Positions 16,367-24,421 of a stretch of DNA of 64,000 bases are shown one piece after another. A program made the translations under genes and the position numbers. The notes below the pieces were generated by a model. That model did not search any database. It was given only the letters and a program-made list of their open reading frames with translations, and was not told where the DNA came from. This DNA is from Microbispora rosea subsp. aerata (lineage in GTDB: Bacteria; Actinomycetota; Actinomycetes; Streptosporangiales; Streptosporangiaceae), in NCBI RefSeq assembly GCF_014647835.1, contig NZ_BMPY01000017.1, positions 85,413 through 149,412 on the forward strand, given 5' to 3'. How positions within the stretch are numbered: position 1 is the first letter of the stretch; each line of letters opens with the position of its first letter.

Positions 16367-16676
16367 GGGGCTCCTTGGTTGTGGAACGGAAAAGTCTGTG
16401 ACGGTGGGGGAACGGTCCGAGCGGCGCGGAAGGGCACGAGGACCGGGGTCTTCTCCCGGCGCGGCGTCTCGTTGAGAGAGCAGCGCCGGTTTCAGGCGCC
16501 GGTTTCAGGCGTCCGTTGCGGGCGTCGGTTTCAGCGGGACGAGGAAGGCCGGCCGGGCAAGCTCTGCGCGTATGGGCTCGTCAGTGATCACTGGCGGTCG
16601 CGGGACCGCTGAGCCAGAACCATACGACTCGTCGCCGACTATAACAGGGGCACCCGCTCCGGCGATTCCTCACGAT
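16367..16676 (-). other. Intergenic region: probable rho leader
   Basis: 310 bp between rho and the LURP-one-like gene, both on the minus strand. I see no supported gene. It holds the rho ribosome-binding site (16370-16376 complement) and a 13-bp tandem repeat (16483-16534). Read on the minus strand, much of it is C-rich and G-poor near rho, the type of RNA Rho binds, so autoregulation through this leader is possible. Confidence 0.5.
16483..16534. repeat. 13-bp tandem repeat, four units
   Basis: GCGCCGGTTTCAG occurs at 16483-16495 and 16496-16508. A degenerate unit GCGTCCGTTGCGG follows at 16509-16521, then GCGTCGGTTTCAG at 16522-16534. It lies 117 bp upstream of rho in its presumed leader. 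Confidence 0.85.
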
Positions 16677-17255
16677 CTACCGGGCCTGCAGAGCGTCGAG
16701 CGCCACGGCCATGGCGATGACCAGGCGGCGGTCGAGGCGCGGGTCGCGGACCTCGATCGCGTAGCGGTCGCGCAGCCCCCACCTGCGGACGACCGAGAAC
16801 GCGATCGAGGCGCCGATGCTGAAGTCGAAGTGGTACGGCAGCCACTGCAGGGAGTCGGAGAACCGGCGCAGCACGGCGACCGCCACGTTCCGCTCCTGGC
16901 CGGTCAGCGTCGGCAGCCCCGGCTGCTGGAGGTGCCAGGTCGAGCGGAGCAGCGACCGGCCGAAATCCTTGCGGAACGAGCCGATCCGCGCCCCCGCGTG
17001 GTCGAGCACGTCGTACTCGCCCGCGACGTCGAGGACCTTGCGGGCCTTGAACTCGGCCAGCGTCTCCTGCCGGGACTCGTCGGTGTAGAGCGTCACCTGC
17101 TCCTTGAGCGCCAGCCGCTTCTGCTCGGCGAAGGCCACGGTCTCGCCCTCGGAGCCGTCGGGGAGGGCCACATGGACGACATACCTGTTCACCATCACGG
17201 TGATTTTCTGGCGCAGGTACAGGCGTGTCTGTGCCTGCAGGGTCGCTATATCCAT
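16677..17255 (-). CDS. LURP-one-related (tubby/scramblase-like fold) protein
   Basis: 192 aa. Begins with a helix (MDIATLQAQTRLYLRQKITV) and continues as beta-strands with KARKVLDVAGEYDVLD and GSFRKDFGRS, the pattern of bacterial LURP-one/Scramblase-like proteins. Function in bacteria is undefined; membrane-lipid or stress roles are speculation. ATG 17255 is chosen over TTG 17267 because TTGGAG then lies 7 nt upstream. Divergent from the iron-transport operon. Confidence 0.75.
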   Translation of the reverse strand: MDIATLQAQTRLYLRQKITVMVNRYVVHVALPDGSEGETVAFAEQKRLALKEQVTLYTDESRQETLAEFKARKVLDVAGEYDVLDHAGARIGSFRKDFGRSLLRSTWHLQQPGLPTLTGQERNVAVAVLRRFSDSLQWLPYHFDFSIGASIAFSVVRRWGLRDRYAIEVRDPRLDRRLVIAMAVALDALQAR

Positions 17256-17379
17256 GTGAATCTCCAAAGCCAGGCGTTTGCCTCCCTATATGCCCACTTG
17301 CGAAGGAAGATCACCAACGGATGTGGTCCAATCGCCCGGGACGGGTCCGCCGGTGACCATAACTACAGTTTTCGGGCAT

Positions 17380-17420
17380 GTGACAACCAAGGAACTTCCT
17401 GTAAGGTAAGCCTTACCTAA
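17380..17420 (+). promoter_or_regulatory. Iron-box (DtxR/IdeR-type) promoter of the siderophore ABC operon
   Basis: TAAGGTAAGCCTTACCTAA (17402-17420) is a 19-bp near-perfect match to the DtxR/IdeR operator TTAGGTTAGCCTAACCTAA, with core AGGTAAG-C-CTTACCT. GTGACA (17380-17385) and TAAGGT (17402-17407), 16 bp apart, form a candidate promoter whose -10 lies inside the box, so iron-loaded repressor would block it. Confidence 0.85.
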
Positions 17421-17446
17421 ATTCGCCCTTGGTAGGGAGCCCCCGT

Positions 17447-18490
17447 ATGTTTCTCCGGCACCGCCGTATCGGTCTCGGCATCGGCGCCGTCGCGGTCGCA
17501 CTCTCGCTCGCCGCCTGCGGCGCCTCCTCCGGCTCCGGTGCGGACGCGGGCACGGCCGCCGCCGAGGCCGCCAAGAAGGCCGTCGCCAAGGGCGGCTCGG
17601 ACTTCGGCACCGCCGCGGAGAAGACCGCCGCGATGGGCACCACCGCCAAACCGGGCGAGTGGCCGCGCACCGTCACCCACGCCATGGGCACGACCGAGAT
17701 CAAGGCCCAGCCCAAGCGGGTCGTCGTCCTGGACGTCGGCGAGCTCGACAACGTCGTGTCCCTGGGCGTCGAGCCGGTCGGCTTCGCGCCCAGCGAGGGG
17801 TCGCCCGAACTGCCGTCCTACCTGAAGCAGGACGCCGGCGCCCCGAAGAACGTCGGCACCATCAACAACCTCAACCTGGAGGCGATCGCCGGGCTGCACC
17901 CGGACCTGATCCTCGGCAGCCAGCTGCGCGCCGCCGAGCAGTACGACGAGCTGTCGAAGATCGCCCCGACCGTGTTCTCCATCCGCCCCGGGTTCACCTG
18001 GAAGGAGAACTACCTCCTCAACGCCGCCGCCCTCGACAAGACCGAGGAGGCCAAGGCGAAGCTCGCCGAGTATGACCGCAAGGCGAAGGACCTCGGCGCG
18101 AAGCTGGGCGACCACAAGCCCGTCGTCTCGATGGTGCGCTTCATGCCCAACGGCGTCATCCGGCTCTACGCCAACGCCTCCTTCATCGGCACCATCCTCA
18201 AGGACGCCGGCATCCCGCGCCCGGCCAACCAGGACATCCCCGACCTCGCCGCCGAGGTGAGCGCGGAGAACATCGACCAGGCGGACGCGGACGTCATCTT
18301 CACCGGTGTGTACGGCGACCCGAAGGCCACCGACAAGGAGGCCGTCCAAAGCAACCCGCTGTGGCGGAACCTCAAGGCGGTCAAGGCGGGGCACGCGTAC
18401 GAGGTCCCGGACGAGACCTGGTATCTCGGCCTGGGGGTGACCGCCGCCATGACGGTCCTCGACGACCTGGAGAGGCACCTCGCCGGATAG
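17447..18490 (+). CDS. Iron-siderophore ABC transporter, substrate-binding lipoprotein
   Basis: 347-aa FecB/FepB-type periplasmic-binding protein. Signal peptide with lipobox LAAC (Cys near residue 24) and an Ala/Gly-rich linker. The mature domain has PKRVVVLDVGELDNVVSLG near 90, typical of class III binding proteins that carry ferric siderophores. ATG 17447 has TAGGGAG about 7 nt upstream. First gene of the iron-box operon with two permeases and an ATPase. The siderophore is not predictable from sequence alone. Confidence 0.92.
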   Translation: MFLRHRRIGLGIGAVAVALSLAACGASSGSGADAGTAAAEAAKKAVAKGGSDFGTAAEKTAAMGTTAKPGEWPRTVTHAMGTTEIKAQPKRVVVLDVGELDNVVSLGVEPVGFAPSEGSPELPSYLKQDAGAPKNVGTINNLNLEAIAGLHPDLILGSQLRAAEQYDELSKIAPTVFSIRPGFTWKENYLLNAAALDKTEEAKAKLAEYDRKAKDLGAKLGDHKPVVSMVRFMPNGVIRLYANASFIGTILKDAGIPRPANQDIPDLAAEVSAENIDQADADVIFTGVYGDPKATDKEAVQSNPLWRNLKAVKAGHAYEVPDETWYLGLGVTAAMTVLDDLERHLAG

Positions 18491-18523
18491 GCACGCGGTC
18501 CCGTACTCCCAGAAGGCGAACGA

Positions 18524-19546
18524 ATGTCCCGTTCCACCCGACGCCGCGTCGGCCCGACGGCCGGGGGCGCGCTCCTGCTGGGCCTCGCCGTACTGCTGGG
18601 CCTCGCCGTGCTGCTCAGCCTCGCGGTGGGCAGCCGCCAGATCGCACCGGGCGTGGTGGTGGACGCCCTGCTGCACCGCGGCGGCAGCGACGACGCCCAC
18701 GTCGTACGGTCGTTGCGGGTGCCGCGCACCCTCATCGGGGTGATGGCCGGCGTCGCCCTCGCCGTGGCCGGCACGGTCATGCAGGGCGTCACCCGCAACC
18801 CCATCGCCGAGCCCGGCATCCTGGGCGTCAGCCAGGGCGCCTCCGTGGGCGTGGTGTGCGCGATCGCGTTCCTCGGCGTGCGCTCGCCGACCGGCTATGT
18901 GTGGTTCGCCTTCGCGGGCGCGGGGATCGCGGCGGTCGCCGTCTACGTCATCGCCAGCGGCGGGCGCGGCGGCGCCACCCCGGTCAAGCTCGCCCTGGCC
19001 GGCACCGCGATGAACGCCCTGCTCGCCTCCGTGGTCTCCGGCATAACGACGATCGACGCCGCCGCCCTGGACGAGTTCCGGTTCTGGCATGTCGGCTCGC
19101 TCAGCGGCCGCGGCCTTGAGATCGCCGGTCAGACCTGGCCGTTCCTCCTCGCGGGGCTGCTGCTGGTCGCCGCGGCGGCCCGAGGGCTCGACGCGCTCGC
19201 GCTCGGCGAGGACGTGGCCGCGGGGCTCGGCCACAACGTCCCCCTGCTGCGGATCCTCGGCGGGCTCGGCGCCACCGTCCTGACCGGGGTCGCGGTCGCC
19301 GCCGCCGGTCCGATCGCCTTCACCGGCCTGGCCGTCCCGCACATCGCGCGGGCGCTCGTGGGCACCGGCCACCGCTGGGTGCTCCCCGCGGCGGCCCTGC
19401 TCGGCCCCGTGATGCTCCTGGTCGCGGACGTCGTCGGCCGCGTCGTCTTCCCGCCCTCGGAGGTGCCGGTGGCCGTCGTGACCGCGCTGCTCGGCGTGCC
19501 GTTCCTGATCGCCCTGGTGCGCAGGAAGGCGGTGGTGGCGGCGTGA
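18524..19546 (+). CDS. FecCD-family siderophore permease, first subunit
   Basis: 340-aa integral membrane protein with about nine to ten hydrophobic helices. Family motifs include RVPRTLIGVMAGVALAVAGT (near residue 66) and PIAFTGLAVPHIAR (near 261), the latter covering the EAA-like loop that docks the ATPase. It forms a heterodimeric channel with the next gene product, whose start overlaps its stop (GTGA). Confidence 0.93.
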   Translation: MSRSTRRRVGPTAGGALLLGLAVLLGLAVLLSLAVGSRQIAPGVVVDALLHRGGSDDAHVVRSLRVPRTLIGVMAGVALAVAGTVMQGVTRNPIAEPGILGVSQGASVGVVCAIAFLGVRSPTGYVWFAFAGAGIAAVAVYVIASGGRGGATPVKLALAGTAMNALLASVVSGITTIDAAALDEFRFWHVGSLSGRGLEIAGQTWPFLLAGLLLVAAAARGLDALALGEDVAAGLGHNVPLLRILGGLGATVLTGVAVAAAGPIAFTGLAVPHIARALVGTGHRWVLPAAALLGPVMLLVADVVGRVVFPPSEVPVAVVTALLGVPFLIALVRRKAVVAA

Positions 19547-20592
19547 CCGTGCGCCCCACGGGCTATTCGGTCCTGCGTACGGGGCGGGCCGCCGTCCTGC
19601 TGCACCGCAGGGCGGCCCTCGTCGCCGTCCTGCTCGGCGCGGCGCTCGCGGTGACCGCCGTCGCCTATCTGTGCGTGGGCGAGTCGTTCGTTCGCCCCGC
19701 GGAGGTCGTCCGCGTGCTCGCGGGGCAGCCGAGCCCGGACGAGTTCGTGGTCGGCACCCTGCGGCTGCCTCGCCTCGTGGTCGGCCTGCTCGCCGGCGCC
19801 GCCTTCGGCGTCGCCGGGTCCTTCATCCAGACCGTGGCCCGCAACCCGCTCGCCAGCCCGGATGTGATCGGGGTGACCCACGGCGCGGGCGCGGCGACCG
19901 TCGCCGCCATGACCTTCGGCCTCGCGGCGTACACCGCCCTGCCGTACGTCTCGATCCTCGGCGGCCTGACCGCCGCCGCGCTGGTCTACGTCTTCGCCTG
20001 GCGCAGGGGCCTGCACGCCTCCCGCTTCGTGCTCATCGGCATCGGCGTCTCGGTGGCCCTCGGCTCCCTGACCCAGCTGCTCCTCACTAAAGGCGACGTC
20101 CTGGTGGCCCAGCAGGCCAAGGTCTGGCTCACCGGATCGCTCAACGGCCGCGGCTACGACCATGCCGCACCGCTCGCCGCGATCCTGCTCGTGCTGACGC
20201 CGGCGCTGCTGTGGGCGGTCCGGGCCCAGCGCACGGTGTCGTTCGACGACGACACGGCGACCGCTCTCGGCGTACGGCTCGGCCGGGTCCGCCTGGGCCT
20301 GACCATCCTCGGCGTCGTCTTGGCGTCGGTGGCGACGGCCGCGGCGGGCCCGGTCGACTTCGTCGCGCTGCTCGCCCCGCAGATCGCCCGCCGCCTCGCC
20401 CGCACCGCGCAGATCCCCCTGCTCGGCTCCGCGCTGACCGGCGCCCTGATCATGACGATCGCGGATCTGCTGGCCCGCAAGCTGTTCTCCCCGATCGAGC
20501 TGCCGGTCGGCGTGTTCACCGCGGTGGTGGGCGCTCCGTACCTGATGTGGCTGATCGTCCGCACTCGCAGCCGTTCCGGAGGCGCCGCATGA
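19543..20592 (+). CDS. FecCD-family siderophore permease, second subunit
   Basis: 349-aa paralogue of the preceding permease. LRLPRLVVGLLAGAAFGVAG (near residue 74) and PVDFVALLAPQIARRLAR (near 270) mark the same family. GTG 19543 overlaps the previous stop by 4 bp and its own stop overlaps the ATPase start (ATGA), so the three are translationally coupled. Confidence 0.93.
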   Translation: MTVRPTGYSVLRTGRAAVLLHRRAALVAVLLGAALAVTAVAYLCVGESFVRPAEVVRVLAGQPSPDEFVVGTLRLPRLVVGLLAGAAFGVAGSFIQTVARNPLASPDVIGVTHGAGAATVAAMTFGLAAYTALPYVSILGGLTAAALVYVFAWRRGLHASRFVLIGIGVSVALGSLTQLLLTKGDVLVAQQAKVWLTGSLNGRGYDHAAPLAAILLVLTPALLWAVRAQRTVSFDDDTATALGVRLGRVRLGLTILGVVLASVATAAAGPVDFVALLAPQIARRLARTAQIPLLGSALTGALIMTIADLLARKLFSPIELPVGVFTAVVGAPYLMWLIVRTRSRSGGAA

Positions 20593-21386
20593 CCGGAAAC
20601 CGCCTGAGGGCCGAAGGGCTCGTGCTCACCTATGAGGACCGCACGGTCGTCGACGGCCTCGACCTGGAGATCCCGGACGGGCAGATCACCGTCGTCGTCG
20701 GGCCCAACGCGTGCGGCAAGTCCACGCTCCTGCGCGCGCTGGGCCGGCTGCTCAAGCCGCGGCGCGGCTCGGTCCTGCTGGACGGCGCCGAGCTGGCCCG
20801 CATCCCCACCAGGCGCGTCGCCCGGGAGATCGGGCTGCTGCCGCAGACGCCGGTGCCGCCGGAGGGGATCACGGTCTCCGAGCTGGTCACCCGCGGGCGG
20901 CAGCCGCACCAGAAGTGGTGGCGGCAGTGGACGGAGGCGGACGAGCGGGCCGCCGGCGAGGCGATGGACCGCACCGGGACCGGCGACCTCGCGGAGCGGC
21001 TGGTCGACGAGCTGTCCGGCGGCCAGCGGCAGCGGGCCTGGATCGCGATGGTCCTCGCCCAGGACACCGACCTCCTGCTGCTCGACGAGCCGACGACATA
21101 CCTCGACATCGCGCACCAGGTGGAGGTGCTCGACCTGGTGCGGCAGCTCAACCGGGAGCGCGGCAGGACCGTCGTCGCCGTCCTGCACGACCTCAATCAG
21201 GCCGCCCGCTACGCCGACCACCTCATCGCCATGAAAGCGGGACGAATCATCGCCCAGGGCGCGCCGAGCGAGGTCATCACCGCCGATCTGGTCCACGAGG
21301 TCTTCGGACTCGCGTGTGTCGTCGTGCCCGACCCGGTCACGGGCGGCCCGCTGGTCGTGCCGGGCGCGCCCTGGCCGAGCGGATGA
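20589..21386 (+). CDS. Siderophore ABC transporter ATP-binding protein
   Basis: 265-aa FepC/FhuC-type ATPase. Walker A GPNACGKSTLL (near residue 39), signature LSGGQRQRAWIAMVL (near 140), Walker B LLLLDEPTTYLD (near 160), switch His in VLHDLNQA. It powers uptake by the two FecCD permeases. Last gene of the operon. Confidence 0.95.
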   Translation: MTGNRLRAEGLVLTYEDRTVVDGLDLEIPDGQITVVVGPNACGKSTLLRALGRLLKPRRGSVLLDGAELARIPTRRVAREIGLLPQTPVPPEGITVSELVTRGRQPHQKWWRQWTEADERAAGEAMDRTGTGDLAERLVDELSGGQRQRAWIAMVLAQDTDLLLLDEPTTYLDIAHQVEVLDLVRQLNRERGRTVVAVLHDLNQAARYADHLIAMKAGRIIAQGAPSEVITADLVHEVFGLACVVVPDPVTGGPLVVPGAPWPSG

Positions 21387-21491
21387 GTCTCCGCCGCCTC
21401 GGGGTCGCGGATCGGGGTTTTCTCAGGGTTCCTCGCGGAACGTGACGTTCCCGATGGTCCGTTGGACCGGGTGAGCGAGAGGAGCCCATCG

Positions 21492-21695
21492 ATGTACCGT
21501 TCGAGACACCACAAGATCATCGCCGGCGTCTGCGGGGGGATCGCGGACCGGTACGGAATGTCGCCGACGGTCGTGCGGGCGCTGTTCCTGCTGTCGTGCC
21601 TCCTGCCGGGCCCGCAGTTTGTGATTTATCTCATCATGTGGGCGTTCATCCCCAAGGCCCCCGCGGACCACCACTACGCGTACGGGCGGAGGTAG
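21492..21695 (+). CDS. PspC-domain small membrane protein
   Basis: 67-aa protein with the PspC signature KIIAGVCGGIADRYG (residues 7-21) followed by one or two hydrophobic helices (ALFLLSCLLPGPQFVIYLIM). PspC proteins take part in envelope-stress responses or act as short membrane sensors. GAGAGGAG precedes ATG 21492; the longer frame from 21462 is not needed. Confidence 0.88.
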   Translation: MYRSRHHKIIAGVCGGIADRYGMSPTVVRALFLLSCLLPGPQFVIYLIMWAFIPKAPADHHYAYGRR

Positions 21696-21704
21696 GAAGC
21701 ACGG

Positions 21705-21727
21705 GGCCGTACGGCCGCGTTTATGCT
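21705..21727 (+). promoter_or_regulatory. Palindrome and -10 element before lipB
   Basis: GGCCGTACGGCC (21705-21716) is a perfect 12-bp palindrome, followed by TATGCT (21722-21727), a TANNNT -10 element about 20 bp before the lipB ATG. It may be an operator, but the inner CGTACG is common throughout this window. Confidence 0.35.
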
Positions 21728-21747
21728 CACATCGGAAGAGGTGAGCG

Positions 21748-22392
21748 ATGATGCGGGAACGGCCCCTGACGCTGATCCAGGACGAGCTGATCGACTACGA
21801 GAAGGCCATGGAGCGCATGGCCACGCTGGTCGAGGAACGGCAGGACGACGCGCGGCCCGACACGTTGTGGCTGCTGAGCCACCCGCCGGTCTTCACGATC
21901 GGCAAGCGGACGCCGCAGTCCCACCTGCCCGACCCCTCGGCCGGCATCCCCGTGGTGCCGACCGGCCGCGGCGGCCAGCTCACCTACCACGGCCCCGGAC
22001 AGCTCGTCGGCTATCTCATCGTGAAGCTGCGGGACGGCGAGGGCGTGGTCGACTACATCCGCGAGGTCGAGCTGCGGCTGGTCGAGGCGCTGGGCAGGCT
22101 CGGCGTCCCCGCGGAGCGGCGCGACACCCCGCCGGGGTCGGAGCTGCTGACGGGCGTGTGGACCCGGGACACCGGGCGGAAGATCGTCTCGATCGGCATG
22201 CGGTCGAGCCGGTCGGTCACCAGCCACGGCTTCGCGCTCAACGTGGACGGCGACCTCACGCCGTGGAACCTCGCGATCCCCTGCGGCATGCCCGACGTGG
22301 ACATGACCTCGATCGCCCGCGAGCTCGGGCGGGCCTCCATGGAGGAGACCCGCCGGGTCGTCGCGGAGGCGTTCGAGGCCGCGGCGTCCTGA
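21748..22392 (+). CDS. lipB: Octanoyl-[acyl carrier protein]:protein N-octanoyltransferase
   Basis: 214-aa LipB, which moves octanoate from ACP to lipoyl domains of 2-oxoacid dehydrogenases and GcvH. Substrate motif RGGQLTYHGPGQLVGYLI (near residue 74); catalytic Lys in GRKIVSIGM (near 148) and catalytic Cys in IPCGMPDVDM (near 180). GGAAGAGG precedes the ATG pair at 21748. lipA, often adjacent in actinobacteria, is not in this window. Confidence 0.96.
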   Translation: MMRERPLTLIQDELIDYEKAMERMATLVEERQDDARPDTLWLLSHPPVFTIGKRTPQSHLPDPSAGIPVVPTGRGGQLTYHGPGQLVGYLIVKLRDGEGVVDYIREVELRLVEALGRLGVPAERRDTPPGSELLTGVWTRDTGRKIVSIGMRSSRSVTSHGFALNVDGDLTPWNLAIPCGMPDVDMTSIARELGRASMEETRRVVAEAFEAAAS

Positions 22393-22418
22393 GGACGCCG
22401 CGCTGCGCCCGCGCGGGA

Positions 22419-23297
22419 TCACGGGGGGAGTTCGCCGCGGGTGGGCAGGCCCTGCCAGGAGCTGTGGCTCGCGACCGCGAAGGCCGCCACCGAGATGCCG
22501 CGTTTGAGGCGGTCCGCCGGGTGCAGCCCGTCCAGGATCGCGCTGAGGTAGCCCGCGACGAACGCGCCGCCGACCTCGGAGGGGTCGACCGCGGTGACGG
22601 GGGCGGCCTGGGTGTCGTAACGCAGCCCCTCGACCGTGGCGCTCGCGCCCTTGGCGCCCCGTGTCACGACCAGCTCGGGAACGGACGCGAGCGCGGGCTC
22701 CACGAGCATGAGCTCGTCCTGGTTGGCGAAGAGCACGTCGGCCGAGGCGGCGAGCTCGGTGAGCGACTTCCTGGCCTCCTCCGCGCTCTCCCACAGGTTC
22801 GCGCGGTGGTTGACGTCGACGGAGACGAGCACCCCGGCGTCCCTGGCGAGCTTGACGGCGTGGTGGACGGCGCTCCACGCGAGGCCGCTCAGGCCCAGGG
22901 TGACCCCGGTGACGTGCAGGATCCGCGCCGACTGGACCGCCTCGCCGGGCACGTCGCCCGTCGACAGGTGCGAGCCCGCCGAGCCCTCCCGGTAATGGAT
23001 GGCGTGCGACGAACGGCCGATGCGCCGCTGGCGCAGGATCAGCCCGGTCGCCGCCGTCTCGTCCACCCGTACGTGGGAGACGTCCACGCCCTCGCCGCGC
23101 AGGACGGTCAGCGTGCGGGTGCCGAGCTCGTCGGCGCTGACCCGCCCCAGCCAGGTCACCGTGTGGCCGAGCCGGGCCAGGCCGACCGCCGTCGTCAGCT
23201 CGGGACCCTCCACGTCGAGGCGGATGGTCATGTCATGCCGCAGCCGGTCGCCGGAGACGACGCCCAACGCCTCTCCGAGCGTGAAAACCTCGGTCAT
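22419..23297 (-). CDS. PfkB-family kinase-like protein with degenerate active-site motifs
   Basis: 292-aa ribokinase fold, closest in feel to 2-keto-3-deoxygluconate kinases (TLGEALGVV at the start, GLARLGHTVTWLGRVSADE near 35-55). Both signatures are altered. The first GG motif reads VEGPELTTAVGLA in place of GGAxxNxAxGLA. The second reads DPSEVGGAFVAGYL where DTxGAGDAFxAG is expected, so the catalytic Asp is Gly. The rest of the fold and codon bias look intact, so this may be a non-catalytic or regulatory relative rather than recent decay. ATG 23297 lacks a strong ribosome-binding site. Convergent with lipB. Confidence 0.8.
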   Translation of the reverse strand: MTEVFTLGEALGVVSGDRLRHDMTIRLDVEGPELTTAVGLARLGHTVTWLGRVSADELGTRTLTVLRGEGVDVSHVRVDETAATGLILRQRRIGRSSHAIHYREGSAGSHLSTGDVPGEAVQSARILHVTGVTLGLSGLAWSAVHHAVKLARDAGVLVSVDVNHRANLWESAEEARKSLTELAASADVLFANQDELMLVEPALASVPELVVTRGAKGASATVEGLRYDTQAAPVTAVDPSEVGGAFVAGYLSAILDGLHPADRLKRGISVAAFAVASHSSWQGLPTRGELPP

Positions 23298-23414
23298 GCC
23301 GTGAGTCCACGCGATCGCACCCCGAAAGCATGACAGACCCCGATCCGTCGGGAAAGCCTCGATGCGACCGGGCGGACCACGACTCCCTCGCCCGCCGGCG
23401 GGTAGGGGACGGAC

Positions 23415-24221
23415 ATGCCCGTGCTGGTGGGAACCTCCGGCTGGCAGTACGCCGACTGGCGCGATCCGGTGTACGGCGGCGCGCCCCAGAGGCTGTGGCT
23501 GGAACGTTACGGCGAGATCTTCGCCACGGTCGAGAACAACAACGCCTTCTACCGGCTGCCGAAGCGGGAGACGTTCGAGTCGTGGCGGGAGCGCACGCCG
23601 CCCGACTTCGTCATGGCGGTCAAGGCCAGCCGGTTCCTGACCCACATCAAGCGGCTGAAGGACCCGGAGGAGCCGGTCGCGCGGCTCATGGGCGTGGCGG
23701 AGGGGCTCGGCCCGAAGCTCGGCCCGATCCTGCTGCAACTGCCGCCGACCCTGCGGGTGGACGCCGGGCGGCTGCGGGCCTGCCTGTCCCGGTTCCCGCC
23801 GGCCGTACGGGTGGCGGTCGAGCCGCGCCACGCCTCATGGTGGACCGACGAGATCCGCGACCTGCTGGCCGAGTTCGGGGCCGCGCTGTGCTGGGCGGAC
23901 CGTCTCGGGCGGCCGGCCGGGCCCCTGTGGCGTACGGCCGGCTGGGTCTACCTGCGCTTCCACGAGGGGCGGGCCGAGCCGTGGCCCACCTACGGCCGGC
24001 GCGCGTTGCGGAGCTGGGTCGACCGCCTGGGCGAGGTGCGCGACGCCTACGTCTACTTCAACAACGACCCCGGCGCCGCCGCCGTACGCAACGCGATCAC
24101 CTTCGCGGAGCTGGCGGGCGCGCGGGGGCGGGACGTCGGCAGGGTCCGGCCTCCGGGGCGGTCGCCCGGCCCGTCTCCCGAGCCCGCCGGGGCTCGTCCG
24201 CCGCAGCCGGTCCGGTCGTGA
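23415..24221 (+). CDS. DUF72 (YecE-type) TIM-barrel protein
   Basis: 268 aa. The DUF72 signature GTSGWQYADWRDPVYG (near residue 6), VENNNAFYRLPKRETFESW (near 40) and VYFNNDPGAAAVRNA (near 215) are present. Function of the family is not established. The last ~35 residues are Pro/Arg/Gly-rich and probably disordered. Divergent from the PfkB-like gene. Confidence 0.88.
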   Translation: MPVLVGTSGWQYADWRDPVYGGAPQRLWLERYGEIFATVENNNAFYRLPKRETFESWRERTPPDFVMAVKASRFLTHIKRLKDPEEPVARLMGVAEGLGPKLGPILLQLPPTLRVDAGRLRACLSRFPPAVRVAVEPRHASWWTDEIRDLLAEFGAALCWADRLGRPAGPLWRTAGWVYLRFHEGRAEPWPTYGRRALRSWVDRLGEVRDAYVYFNNDPGAAAVRNAITFAELAGARGRDVGRVRPPGRSPGPSPEPAGARPPQPVRS

Positions 24222-24247
24222 CCGGCCCGTGAAGCCCCAAGCCCGAT

Positions 24248-24283
24248 CCGGTACGGTCAAGCGGCCCGGTATGGTCAAGCGGC
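24248..24283. repeat. 18-bp tandem repeat, two units
   Basis: CCGGTACGGTCAAGCGGC (24248-24265) is followed directly by a copy with one change (C to T at the seventh base) at 24266-24283, in the upstream region of glnII. Confidence 0.85.
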
Positions 24284-24330
24284 GCTGTGGACTTCCGGGT
24301 GAAACGTAAAGAATCGGCGTTAACACCCTG

Positions 24331-24368
24331 GTTACAAACGGGCAAAAGACACGAAATCCCTAAACGTA
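24331..24368 (+). promoter_or_regulatory. Candidate GlnR-type operator of glnII
   Basis: GTTAC (24331), GCAAA (24342), GAAAT (24353) and ACGTA (24364) recur every 11 bp, the spacing of actinobacterial GlnR boxes (gTnAC-n6-GaAAC). The A+T-rich stretch 24299-24370 stands out from its surroundings and ends about 50 bp before the start codon. GlnR control of glnII is known in streptomycetes; the box match here is partial. Confidence 0.35.
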
Positions 24369-24421
24369 ACTCTTGGGCGTGGCGGACGAACGCCTGGCCG
24401 CCTCGTTCGAAAGGGATCGAC

